A stretch of 14,857 bases of DNA. Origin: Acanthamoeba lenticulata. Lineage: Eukaryota; Discosea; Longamoebia; Acanthamoebidae. Shown piece by piece: positions 1 to 9,212 of the stretch. Location of the stretch: NCBI GenBank assembly GCA_002179805.1, contig NAVB01003223.1, positions 1 to 14,857 on the forward strand, in the 5' to 3' direction. The notes beneath the pieces are model-generated. The model worked only from the letters and a program-made list of their open reading frames with translations. It had not been told where the DNA came from and did not search any database. The position numbers were made by a program, and so were the translations under genes. The first letter of the stretch is position 1. Every line of letters begins with the position of its first letter.

Positions 1-121
1 ACCGAGTCGGTTTTTATTGTTATTGTTATTATCATCAGTTTTTTGTTCATCACTCTCTTTTCTGCGCAAGGTGGTGCAAAAACGCTCAAGCGACTCTCGG
101 GCGGGCGGGGGGGGGGGACAG

Positions 122-1605
122 ATGGCGTGGGCGACGACCACGGCGGTGGGCAGCAGGGTGCAACTCTTCGCGAGGGAGGAGCGACGGACACTGAGCTTCT
201 GGAGCGAGTTCGTCAAGTCCTTCAAGGAGCAAGCGGAGAACAGCAAGGAGCTCAACGAGTCGATGGCGGAACTACGAAAGCTGCAAGAGTCGGAGAGCGT
301 CAAGAAGACGAAGGAGTCGATGGAAAAGCTGAAGGACAAGTCGGCCGAGGGGCTGGCCCAACTGAAGAACCTGGGCGAAAAGGCAGCCGCCACGGGTGGC
401 CGCGTCACGGCGCGGGTGTCAGATTCAGTGACGTCGACGCTCGGGGATATCACGCAGCGCGTGGGCATGGATGAAAAACTCGAGAAGACCAAGGAGGGCC
501 TCGACAAGGTGGCCGACAGCCTGAGTAAGGCACGAGAAAACATCGAAAAGGTGGGCGAGACGATCAAGACGTCAGCAGAGGAGTCTCCGCTGGTCAAGAA
601 GATGAAGGAGAAGGTGCCGTTCAACTTGCTCGACGACGCTGCCGCCACGGGCAAGCACGACGGGGCTGGCGGAATCGGTGGTGGCGAGGGTGGCATCGCC
701 GGGGCGCGCTCGCAGCTCGTGGTCAAGACGCAAGAGGTGCAGACCGCCATCGAACAGCGACTCCAGGCCGTCCGCGATCAGCTGCGCACCACGGGTGCCT
801 ATAAGAAGGCCGTTGCTCTCCGCGAGAAAATCGTTGAAAGCGACCATCCACTCGTTCAGCGCGCCCTCGACTTGGGTGACTCTCTCGCGCGCACCACCTC
901 TAAGCTTTTCACCGAAAACGACCATGCCAAGACCATCAAGCTCATTCATTCCCTCGACCCCAACTTTTCCCCGGAGCGCTTCAAGCAGTTCATGGCCTCC
1001 TCCTTTGTGCCCACCCTCCGTTCGGCCCTTCTCCGCGGTGATCCCGCGCCCATCACTGCCCACATGTCCAAGCGCCTCGCTGAACACGAGCTCGAGGCCC
1101 TCCGTGAGTGGGACGCTCATGGCTACCGCTCTCAGTCCCGTGTCCTCCACCTTGACTCTGTCGAGGTCTGCGTGCTTCCCTCTTCTTTTTATTTATTTAT
1201 TTTTATTTTTATTTTATTTTATTTGCCCTTGCCGCTCACTCCTCTCTGTGCGCCACTTTTTTCTCACGTTTTACTCGTCATCATCACCACCAGATCCTGA
1301 GCGCCCACACACGAGATGATGGACGGCCCACGTTGCTCATCCACTTTACCTCACAAGAGAATCATTGCGTGCGTGATCGTTCTGGCGCCGTGGTCGAGGG
1401 CGCTCCGGTTCGATACTCCTTCCTCGTCTCTCGTTTTATTACAGCCATCTTGACGTTTATCTCTCTCTCTCTCTCTCTCTTCGCTCTTCTTGCATTGCAG
1501 GATAATATTCAAGACGTGGAGCAGACCTGGGCTTTGCAGATCAATAGTCAGGGCCAATGGGAGGTGATTGAGTACATGGTCGTTGCTTCTCGACCTTCTT
1601 GGTAG
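122..1605 (+). CDS. TIM44: TIM44-like mitochondrial import inner membrane translocase subunit
   Basis: Spliced CDS of three exons, 122-1165, 1294-1407 and 1501-1605, giving 420 aa; yeast Tim44 is of similar length. Introns 1166-1293 and 1408-1500 are GT-AG and keep the frame. Tim44 is the matrix-side peripheral protein that tethers mtHsp70 to the TIM23 channel and drives presequence protein import. The N-terminus is Arg-containing and presequence-like. The family segment SFWSEFVKSFKEQ follows at about residues 26-38, then a long charged helical/coiled-coil stretch, a Gly-rich linker near 180-195, and the C-terminal Tim44 domain. That domain shows HCVRDRSGAVVEG across exon 2 and a DNIQDVEQTWAL strand-helix opening exon 3. 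Start: the first ATG in frame is at 122, but the frame stays open upstream to the window edge without an ATG, so an upstream exon with a longer presequence cannot be excluded. An 11-G run (107-117) lies just before the ATG. Identification is firm; the 5' end is less so. Confidence 0.9.
1186..1224. repeat. TTTTA-type A/T tract in TIM44 intron 1
   Basis: Irregular (TTTTA)n/(TTTA)n tract inside intron 1 of TIM44, downstream of the donor. It forms part of a pyrimidine-rich intron interior. Similar tracts occur in intron 3 of the 222-aa gene (about 7346-7371) and, in reverse orientation, in an eIF2A intron. Confidence 0.7.
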
Positions 1606-1668
1606 AGAGAGAGAGAATGACACGAGAGTTTCACAGACAATTATTTTTTTTTCTCGACCTTTTTTCGA

Positions 1669-1680
1669 GTTTTTTGGCGC
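1669..1680 (+). promoter_or_regulatory. E2F-like element upstream of the 149-aa gene
   Basis: The 12-mer GTTTTTTGGCGC lies about 150 bp before the ATG at 1827. It contains TTTGGCGC, a match to the E2F/DP consensus TTTSSCGC. The same 12-mer occurs upstream of the next gene (2506-2517). Regulatory function is inference; the shared sequence is what is seen. Confidence 0.3.
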
Positions 1681-1826
1681 TACGCCGCGATCTTGCAGCA
1701 AAAAAGGAAGGAGTCTAGAGTCCAAAAGGGTTTGGCCATCCCCAATTTGGTGTGGGAGATAAAGCCCCCTCCGTAACAACGTTGGTGGAGTGACCCCCCT
1801 ACCACTTTCAGATACACGGCTGCAGC

Positions 1827-2276
1827 ATGGATCTTCGCTCGATTATCGCGCTGCTTTTTCTCACGCTGGTGGTTGGCGCCACTCCCTCTTGGGCCTCTTA
1901 TGAGGGTTCGCTAGACGATGATCTGGACCAGTTCCCAGAATGGACAGAGAGGCTTGACGAGGACGACCTTTCGAATTGTAGCTCTCGCCATTCAGTGCCT
2001 AGCCACTTCTGGGATTGGCTTCTCTATCCCGTCGCCATTGACGACTTGGTGACCAAGCTGGAGGATCTTTCGTCTAAGCTTGGAGCCATTAACTCACAGC
2101 TCAACAGCCTGGACTTTGATCGCATTCCTGCAGACAGTGGCCTCAACTTCGCTCAGATTTTGCAGGCAAACTATGAATGGCTGTCGGCCGAGGACGCGTC
2201 TGCAGGGGGAGCCCTTGTGCCCTTCAACCGCCTTCTGGACGTGATGGAAACCAAGCTTGAGAGCGCCATCAACTGA
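1827..2276 (+). CDS. Putative secreted 149-aa protein, family not recognised
   Basis: Single-exon ORF from ATG 1827 to TGA 2274-2276. Residues 1-23 form a classical signal peptide: a short start with Arg4, a hydrophobic core IIALLFLTLVVGA, and a small-residue cleavage site after SWA. The mature part begins very acidic (many Asp/Glu, about residues 26-48). It has one visible Cys in an NCS sequon (N50), then an amphipathic Leu-rich segment at about 71-97 (DDLVTKLEDLSSKL...) that could form a coiled coil. There is no transmembrane segment after the signal and no KDEL-type retention signal, so secretion or delivery to an endolysosomal lumen is the simplest reading. It sits between TIM44 (221 bp upstream) and SEY1 (283 bp downstream), with its own upstream space. 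I recognise no family and assign no function. That it is coding is well supported by the clean ORF with signal peptide; the start is the first ATG after a pyrimidine-AG tract. Confidence 0.75.
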   Translation: MDLRSIIALLFLTLVVGATPSWASYEGSLDDDLDQFPEWTERLDEDDLSNCSSRHSVPSHFWDWLLYPVAIDDLVTKLEDLSSKLGAINSQLNSLDFDRIPADSGLNFAQILQANYEWLSAEDASAGGALVPFNRLLDVMETKLESAIN

Positions 2277-2293
2277 TAGAGCACCCCACATTC

Positions 2294-2326
2294 TCTTTCT
2301 CTCTCTCTCTCTCTCTCGAGAGAGAA
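2294..2326. repeat. CT microsatellite ending in a 16-bp palindrome
   Basis: A (CT)n run just after the 149-aa stop codon flows into a perfect inverted repeat at 2310-2325 centred on CTCGAG. In RNA this could form a hairpin in the 3' UTR. Other (CT)n tracts at about 1461-1480, 5404-5420 and 5691-5708 are intronic and lack this palindromic tail. Confidence 0.6.
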
Positions 2327-2505
2327 CCAGCGCCAAGCTCTTCCTACCCCTTCTCCAAAGACGTCGTTATAGAGCCTACTCCTTTCGCGCTCGTCAGTGA
2401 TGTAACCAGCACAAGTTGACGACTTTGAACTTTATTCGGTTGCCAAAAAAGAATCCCACCCTTTTTCCCTTTCGTGTTTTCCGTTTATCTTTTTCTTTTT
2501 ATTGC

Positions 2506-2518
2506 GTTTTTTGGCGCC
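2506..2518 (+). promoter_or_regulatory. E2F-like element just upstream of SEY1
   Basis: GTTTTTTGGCGCC lies about 43 bp before the SEY1 ATG and shares 12 bases with 1669-1680. It fits the E2F/DP consensus core TTTGGCGC. A reverse-strand copy of the core (GCGCCAAAAAA) is at 10738-10748 inside the transposon island, so the motif alone does not prove a promoter role. Confidence 0.3.
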
Positions 2519-2559
2519 ATCCTTATTAATTCACATTTCCTGCATTAAACGTCCGAACA

Positions 2560-5500
2560 ATGAACATCGATTCACCACAGACTGCGGCTTCGCTGGAGGA
2601 TGCTCATGACATGATCCAGATCATTGATGAAGACGGCTCTTGGGTGTACGTACTAGTAGCCGGCTAGACCAATCCTCACCCCAGCTCTTCCTGCTTCTTA
2701 ATGATGTGGATCATAAACCCACATTGGGTTTTTTTTTTCTTGCTTCTTCTTAATGTATGTATTCCTTTCATTATACAGAGAGGGTCTTGGCGGCAAACTT
2801 GGCCGATGGGGTTTTGACAACAAGGGGTTTGACTACTGGGTGGTTTCCATCCTTGGTTGCCAGTCTAGCGGCAAGAGTGCGTGCCTTCTTGGATATAGAG
2901 ACAAATCTGTGGTCGCACAATCACCACACCTACTTATGCATTCGAAACGATGTCTTCGCACCCTTCTCTTTTCCACACGTCAGGCACACTCCTCAATCTT
3001 CTCTTTGGCACCAAGTTCCAAGTTATGGACTCGCAGCGTGGACGCTCGCAAACCACGAAAGGCATTTGGATGGGACGTTCCGCTAGTGCCATCCGTGATC
3101 GCCCGACAGACACGTTAGTGTTGGACGTGGAGGGTACTGATGGCAGGGAACGAGGGGAAGAACAAAAGGTATGCTACCTACCCCTCTTCTCTTTTCAGCG
3201 TTAAAAAAACAAAAAAGAAGAACGCCAGCCTTACGCATGCGTACCCATCTTCCTTTTGCGTCCCGCCCGTACTGCAGAGCTTTGAGCGCAAGTCCTCCCT
3301 CTTTTCTCTCGCCCTGGCCGAGATCCTCATAATCAACCTCTGGTTTCAAGACATTGGGCGCTGGGACGCGGCCAACTACGGACTCTTAAAAACCGTGTTT
3401 GAGCTCAACCTGCAGCTCTTTGGTCAGCATAGGTATGTGTGTGCACTCACGCACTCGCATGAACCCACACAAGGCGCTACCTTGAATACCTCATCGAAAC
3501 GACGTCTCGTTTATTGTGTGAATCTCACATGTGTGTGTGTTGTGTGCCGTCAGTTCTAAATCTGGGTCCAAGACGCTGCTGCTATTCGTTATTCGCGATC
3601 ATGTGCGAGCGGTTACGCCGCTGGAGCCTCTCACACAAGCCGTGGAAGCTGACCTGGAGAAGATCTGGGGCGGCATTTCCAAGGTAGCTCATTCTGTGCC
3701 TTGCCTCTTTTCTCTATTAACCGTCATGCAAATCGTTCAGTCAGAACTTGTCTAAGCTCTTCTTGTTTTAAAACCGGCTTGGTGTTTCCCGCAGCCTCCC
3801 GAGTTCGCCACGTCTCGCGTGCATGATTTCTTCGACATTATGTACACGTCCCTTTCACACAAGATCCTCGACGCACAGAGCTTTGCTGCAGATGTAGAAA
3901 TCCTCAAGGAGCGATTCACCAATCCTGAAGCCTCCGATTTCATCTTCAAGGACGCCTACGCAAAGGACGTGCCGGCTGACGGGTGGGCCCTTTATGCCGA
4001 GCGCATATGGGTATGTTCAAAAAGTGGGCAAACCACTGGGTTCGGGGGGGGGGGAGGCATGATTTTGGTGCTGCGAAATTCGGATTGATGAGCCATCTGC
4101 TGCTGCTGCTGCTGCCTGACCCCACCGCTACGTCTACCACTGTGCTCAGGAAACCATTCAAGAGAGCAAGGATCTGGATTTGCCTACCCAAAAGGAAATG
4201 TTGGCCATGTTTAGGTGCGATGAACTCATGGAATCGGCCTACCGTTCCTTCACCGCTGCCCTCGAGCCGGTGCGGCAACAGCTGGCCAGTCCCGAGGGGC
4301 CATTTGTCCCGGCGTTTGGCAAGCGCCTTGGCGAGGCCCAGCAAGAAGCAATTAGTGCGTTTCGGCCTGTGCTTTTCCTCTTATCCTTCTCGTACCGTGA
4401 CCGACCGATTCCGTGAGCTCACGCGCCGTTCTTTCTCCTCTCGCTTTCGCCAGACCAATACGAGGGTCCGGCCTCGCGCTATCATGCCGAAGTGGCGTCG
4501 CGAAAGTGCCTCGCCCTCAAGGAGAAAATGCTGGATGCCGGCTATGCGCTTTTCCTGCAGCAGATACGTAAAGTCTACGAAGCTGCCTTGCGTCACGCCG
4601 ACTCGCTCGCCAAAGATCTGGCTCCACCCGTCGCCGACCAAAAAGAGGCCCGACAGAACCAGGTTGCGTGCCTTTTGCCCATTCCCACCACTTGCACTCT
4701 TCCGCTCGAGGTTGCTGTTCAACTCACACCCACCTCCCTTTCCTGCAGCGTCCGCCGGTCAACCTTGCTCAAGTGCCCTCTCGGCTCGATGACCTTCACA
4801 CGAACGCGCTGCAGTTCTTCACAGAGCACGCAGCGGCTTCGATTGCTGAAGGCGTGTCCTGGACCTACGACACCGAGAAACAGGTAACCTTTGTCTCCCA
4901 TCCCTCTTGGACGAAGTTGATGTTTTTTGCTGCATGCTCGATCTCTTAACACTTGCTGTATTCAACAACAACAACACCAGGCGATCGAGGAACACGTCGA
5001 AGGGCTAATTACGCGGCTACGGGAGCAGTATGTGGACCACTTGCTCAAGCGCAGACAACAAAAGCTACGAACCGCCGTTATGAATCAGCTTAACAAGCTT
5101 CTTGATGCGGCTTCGCACGACATGTGGGTCCGCATTGCCGCTCTTCACGACCACGCCCTCGAAATCGCGAGGACAAAGCTTCGCAAGAATCTCCTTCGTG
5201 CGCCTTCATTGCACCCCTTTCCTTCCGTCTCCTCCTTTCCCGGATGCTGATTCTTCTTGCCTCACTCAGGTCTGGGCCTCAGCGACGATGAGCTGGCCTC
5301 GAGGGAGGACCAACTTAGGGAACGAGCCTTTGCCGTGATTAAGGACAGGCTCGTCGAAAAGAGTCAGCACATCCATTACCAAATGCAGAAGAAGTACTTG
5401 ATGCTCTCTCTCTCTCTCTCCCCCCCCCTCTCTTCTAAACCAATCACCACTCGCACACCAAGTGTTGTGTTGCGTGGCGCCATACTGCCCCCTTTTTCTT

Positions 5501-6741
5501 TGTCGGCCAGCATCGACACAATGTGTCGTCGCCACATTGTCTGACCACCGTCATAACCTGTCAGGTTTGATGAAACCTTCCGACTCGATGCCGATGGACT
5601 TCCTCGACGCTGGTCTAAAGCCGATAACATTGAGGAGACGTTTAAACAGGCCCGCCAGTTGGTACCGTCTTGATCTCCTCTTTTTTTTTTCTCTCTCTCT
5701 CTCTCTCTGTCATAAGGACCCTCTCTGTCCCATTGATTAAAATGTATAGTAATCGCTTTTCTATTTATTGGCTGCCACACTGGTGGTCGTGTGACATACC
5801 GACGAACGAAACACGCGATAGGCCTACGGGGTGTTGGATGCGTTTTCTATTGTGCGACTGCGTGAGTCCGACCGCGACCTCTCCTTCTTCGACAACTCCC
5901 TCGATCCTGCCGGTGCGTGCTTTTTTGTGCCTCTCGACCTCTCTCTCTCCTTTCTTTGATTCGCCGCCACTTTACGGAGAGGGCGCATGGTCAGACTGCA
6001 GCAGAGCCATTCGTTCGTTCACTCGTTCACCCGGCCCCACCATCACTGTGGCCTTCAAATGAGTGCAGGCATTGATCCGTCGCTGGTGGTGATCTCTGCG
6101 GACCAGTGCAACATCACCCGCGACAACTTCAAGCGCGAGTCCGACCCCGCCTTCATCGAAGCCAAGAGGGAGCAGGAAAGAGAGGTGCGACCCCCCCCCT
6201 CTCCTCCAATCACCGCTTTCTTCCCGCCGGCGCCACGCCCGATTGCGAAGTTACCCTACATGTTGTTCTTGGCTTTCTCACTCTCTTTGACAACGTGTTT
6301 TTGGTGGTCGTGGACGGTACAGATCGCGGTGCGCATACCGCCCTTCTTCTGGGTCGTCATGTTGGTCCTCGGGTTCAATGAGATCATGGCTCTCCTTGGC
6401 AACCCGCTTCTGCTGTTCATGTTTGTGGTTTTGGGTGCGATGACCTACGCCGCATGGCTTGCCGGCTTGCTGGACGTGCCTCTCCAAATTGGCGCTGGTA
6501 CCCCTCCCCCTCTCTACCTCCACTTCCCCGCCATGCACGCAGCGGGCCAGATGGGTCATCACCGCCAGCAGCATTCGCTTCGTACACTTACTTTAGGGCG
6601 AGTCCCTCCTCCTTTTTCTTCCTTTGCAATGCAGAGCTGTGGGCGGACCTCTCTGGGCGAGCCAAGAGCGCCGCAGTCCAGACCGTCATGGGACGCATCA
6701 CAGGGGGCACCAGCGGCACTGCCAAGGACAAGAAGGATTAG
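2560..6741 (+). CDS. SEY1: SEY1/RHD3/atlastin-type dynamin-like GTPase of ER membrane fusion
   Basis: Complete 16-exon CDS, 781 aa (RHD3 and yeast Sey1 are about 780-800). Exons: 2560-2645, 2779-2876, 2984-3168, 3278-3432, 3554-3683, 3795-4010, 4150-4354, 4454-4662, 4749-4883, 4981-5197, 5270-5393, 5565-5661, 5822-5912, 6069-6184, 6323-6497, 6635-6741. Every junction is GT-AG and phase-consistent. The family fuses ER tubules into three-way junctions by GTP-driven homotypic tethering. The GTPase domain shows G1 GCQSSGKST (55-63), with a GK|ST codon split across an intron, QTTKGIW (84-90), G3 [12 protein letters not shown] (109-120) and G4 RD (189-190). The middle three-helix-bundle region is typical, with PRRW in exon 12. 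Exon 15 encodes the membrane hairpin, about residues 694-713 and 716-738 split by GNP, followed by a short Lys-rich cytosolic tail. No key residue is missing. Weakest junction: the acceptor GCGATAG at 5821, with little pyrimidine tract. Confidence 0.95.
4097..4114. repeat. CTG triplet repeat in SEY1 intron 6
   Basis: Six CTG units lie in the intron 4011-4149, which also carries an 11-G run (4044-4054). It is a simple-sequence intron expansion, not coding in the spliced frame. Confidence 0.8.
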
Positions 6742-6785
6742 TCCAGGGTGGGGTTGGCCTTTTTTTCAGCCAAATACATAAAATG

Positions 6786-6802
6786 CCAGGTTTAACCCCT
6801 GG
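6786..6802. other. Small inverted repeat downstream of SEY1
   Basis: CCAGG, seven bases, CCTGG: a 5-bp stem within the 166-bp gap between SEY1 and the next gene. It could be a 3' UTR hairpin, but is equally likely to be chance at this size. Confidence 0.25.
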
Positions 6803-6907
6803 TGTTTTTCGCCGGAAGTGCTGAGAAAGTTTGTACGCTTCACCTCCCCCCCCGCCTGCAAAACGCGAAGAAGAGGATTTGTTTGGGGTTGCTTGCCCGC
6901 ATACACA

Positions 6908-8040
6908 ATGGAAACACAACACCTCCCAGACCAAGACAGGGACAGACAAGAAAGGTGCTGTCCAAGTGGCGTGCCCTCTTCTTCTTTTCTCCTTCTCATC
7001 ACCACTCTGCCACAGGAAAAAGATTGAAAAGGCGATCCTCAGCAAGGTGAAAGACATACACGCCATAAAGGAGCGTCTCTACACGCTTCGCTACGACCTC
7101 ACACAGCCACAGGAGGACACTGTGCGAGATGTGGAGGTACTTCGTCGTTAACGACGTCATCCCTCTTCAGCAGCTGAGTTGGAGTTGCGTGCATCTGCAG
7201 AACCTCATCCATGAACTCAAGCGGTTGGAAAGTGGTCTTGTCTTTCTTCGGGAGGAGGCTTGGCGCTCCTTTGAAGAATCTCTTAACCTGCCTGCCATTG
7301 GCCTCCCCGAGGGGACTCTTACACAGACCATTCGCGGTGGGCCTATTTTTTATTTTTATTTTTATAAAAATATTGTCGATAGCTCCCGTGATGGTTGTTT
7401 TTGCGTCTGACGAGGGTGCACCACCATCTCTATTACTACGTGGTACTCACAGGTGAGCCGCATCGTGGTGGTACCACCAACCCAAGGCAGGCCACCGCTG
7501 AAGGAGGTAAGAGCGGCTGCAAGACTTTGCTCGCCTCAACTGACCACCCCTCGCGCCCCTTTGCCGACAGCCGGTGTGCGACTAGATGATTCGAGTGAGC
7601 TCAAGATGATGCGCACGCGCAGTACCAAGACCCTCGAGGACAAGAGCCCGCAGGAAAAGTGGCAGGCCATGTTTCGTACGAGCCACCCTTGCGGTCATGA
7701 ACGCTGGGCATCACCATTAAATTTGGCATCTTCCCGTCTCTTGCTTCAGGAATGTTCCAGGAGTGGCGCAGGCACACTACCCTCGCAGAAGCCCAACGCC
7801 TGTGCGTTTGCCCTCACCCGCCCCCTCCCTTTGGCTCGAGCTTGTGCGCCGCCGCTGCTCGCTAACCTCAGCGTGCGGGCGGACAGATCGGAGAAAGACG
7901 CCAAGGCGCTCAAGCGGGAGCAAGTGGCCAAGCTTCGTGCTGCAGTCTACACCCTGCAGCAAAAGAAGGAGCTGACCCAGTCCGATCAGTTGCTTTTACA
8001 ACAGCTCTCGCAGCGTCTGCGCATGTTGCACAGTCCGTAA
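6908..8040 (+). CDS. Unrecognised 222-aa charged helical protein
   Basis: Seven-exon CDS reconstructed from splice sites: 6908-6954, 7016-7136, 7201-7336, 7453-7506, 7571-7675, 7750-7801, 7887-8040. All introns are GT-AG (61, 64, 116, 64, 74 and 85 nt) and the frame holds from ATG to TAA. For intron 2 an alternative acceptor at 7170 or 7173 has a better pyrimidine tract and stays in frame, but would leave an intron of only 34-37 nt. The protein is rich in Lys, Glu, Gln and Leu. Residues about 16-95 look like long amphipathic helices (KVKDIHAIKERLYTLRYDL and later NLIHELKRLESGL). A Gly/Thr-rich loop follows near 100-120, then EKWQAMFRMFQEWRRH, and a terminal coiled-coil-like region. There is no signal peptide or transmembrane segment. 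I do not recognise the family. Convergent with the DCX gene on the other strand, whose reading frame may overlap its last 45 nt. Confidence 0.7.
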
Positions 8041-8871
8041 GAGGTCACCAGTGCGGACCAAGTTTTCTCTTCTTCTCATACAATAACTTACTTCGCCCAG
8101 AAGAGAGTGAAGCCGATTTGCGGGGTGAGGGGGGGGGGCGCAACAAAACGAAGGACCCCCATCATGCGAAAGCTCCCAGCTTGTCAGCGAAGCACGTCGG
8201 TTGTTATGACTATTCTGCTGCGTCTTGCGGCTGTTGGATAGCCAGAGGAACTGGTTGTTGGAAGGGGCAGTTGAGTTGGTGGTGGCTGTTGCCAAAGCTT
8301 AACGCTATTAGCGGGTGTTTACGTACGTCTGTCCTTGGTGAATGTTGTTCCAGTCTTGACAGCAACAAGAATTTGCTTGTCCTCGATGTCTTCCAAGCTA
8401 TTGATCTTCTTCCCCTCCACTGGCGCCGCACATTTTTAGCACTTCCCTCACCCCACACCCGCAGCGAGTCTCAGGGTACCAGTGTAAAGGGCACGAACGG
8501 AAGGCATGAGGCTGCATTTCTCGGCCACGTGCTTTAAGAACTGACGCCCACAACAAAAAGCAGCTCAGCGCACTGACGCACACCAACGACCACTCCCTCA
8601 AAAATATACCTGGTCTAACGTGCGGAAGTGCTTGACCAAAAAGTCTTGGCTAACAACAAAGTCAGACTTACTAGGCTAAGAAAAGCGCTGGTTGGTGCGT
8701 ACCCTTGATCATGCTTTTCCCCACATTTGTAAATCTTCACTTTCGGGGGAGCAGTTGCCTGAGTACCAAATTTTTGGATCTAATAACAACTGCATTAGAA
8801 ATGTGACGTGCTAAAAGGATGCATTCACGTACAGGTGCCTTATTAAAGTTTGAAAGGGCGTGGGATGTCAT
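7996..8871 (-). CDS. Doublecortin (DCX) domain protein
   Basis: Minus-strand gene of very short exons: 8833-8871, 8703-8758, 8610-8649, 8480-8540, 8327-8419, 7996-8285. Introns of 74, 53, 69, 60 and 41 nt are GT-AG and phase-consistent. The first five exons give about 96 aa that form one DCX domain: KVKIYKCGEKHDQG (the usual start is KV..YRNGD...G), then FRTLDQFLKHVAEK, then SVRALYTVEGKKI, then NSLEDIEDKQILVAV ending GTTF. DCX domains bind microtubules and are found fused to kinases or alone; here none is attached. The start is the first in-frame ATG. An alternative acceptor for intron 2 at 8671 would make a 32-nt intron and an insertion in the domain, so I prefer 8650. The last exon is uncertain: it reads Ser/Asn-rich sequence through a C10 run and stops inside the convergent neighbour, so a further intron or earlier end is possible. 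Domain call strong, 3' end weak. Confidence 0.78.
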
Positions 8872-9212
8872 GAGATGCAAGCTCGGTTCGAACAATAAAA
8901 AGAGTCGACAAAAACATGACGACACTGCTCGTTCACCTGCTCGACGGAATTCCTTGGATAATTCACATTCCTACATACATCCACCTCGCCTGGATTGGTG
9001 GTGCTGTGGTGCTCTTCCGTGGCCCAGCGGAATGTAAAGAGCGGCCACCACGCCACTGGGCCCAGTGGACTTGTGGGGGATGGAAAATAAACAAAAAATA
9101 TGATGTCCCAACAATCTTTATAGGTAGATACCCAAAAAGCTCACAAATCACTTTCAAAGCTTTTGGGAAAAATGTAAGCTTTTGAGCAGGCAACAACCAA
9201 CCATAATTGCAG
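8872..9212. other. Upstream region of DCX gene and left edge of A+T-rich island
   Basis: No gene supported. The first 190 bp, next to the DCX start, are G+C-balanced and presumably hold its 5' UTR and promoter. They contain a perfect 16-bp palindrome at 9053-9068 (CCACTGGGCCCAGTGG). From about 9080 composition turns A+T-rich, which I take as the left edge of the transposon island. An 89-codon plus-strand ORF (8916-9185) has no recognisable features and spans this composition break, so I do not call it a gene. Confidence 0.5.
9053..9068. other. Perfect 16-bp palindrome
   Basis: CCACTGGGCCCAGTGG reads the same on both strands. It lies about 185 bp upstream of the DCX ATG and just before the drop in G+C content. 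It could be a binding site for a dimeric factor or a mark of the island boundary; nothing decides between them. Confidence 0.5.

Noticed and set aside
572..1150. 192-codon minus-strand ORF opposite TIM44
   Set aside because: Antisense shadow of the long TIM44 first exon, with no own motifs.
3983..4792. 269-codon Arg/Ser/Pro-rich plus-strand ORF
   Set aside because: Out-of-frame shadow of SEY1 exons 7-9.
5987..6781. 264-codon ORF reading through SEY1 exons 14-16
   Set aside because: It reads through introns 6185-6322 and 6498-6634, both with good splice sites. The spliced frame restores the family's C-terminus.
8118..8537. 139-codon plus-strand ORF over the DCX locus
   Set aside because: It is the antisense shadow of DCX exons; the minus-strand splice reading gives a known domain, while this frame gives Cys/Trp-rich sequence of no family.
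8876..8900. GGTTCGAAC resembling a tRNA T-loop
   Set aside because: Flanking bases do not pair as a T-stem, and no acceptor or anticodon arm can be drawn.
8916..9185. 89-codon plus-strand ORF beginning MTTLLVHLLDGIPW
   Set aside because: It spans the composition break, has no recognised motif after its hydrophobic start, and overlaps the expected upstream region of the DCX gene. Its end may contain an exon-like donor, but nothing firm supports a gene.
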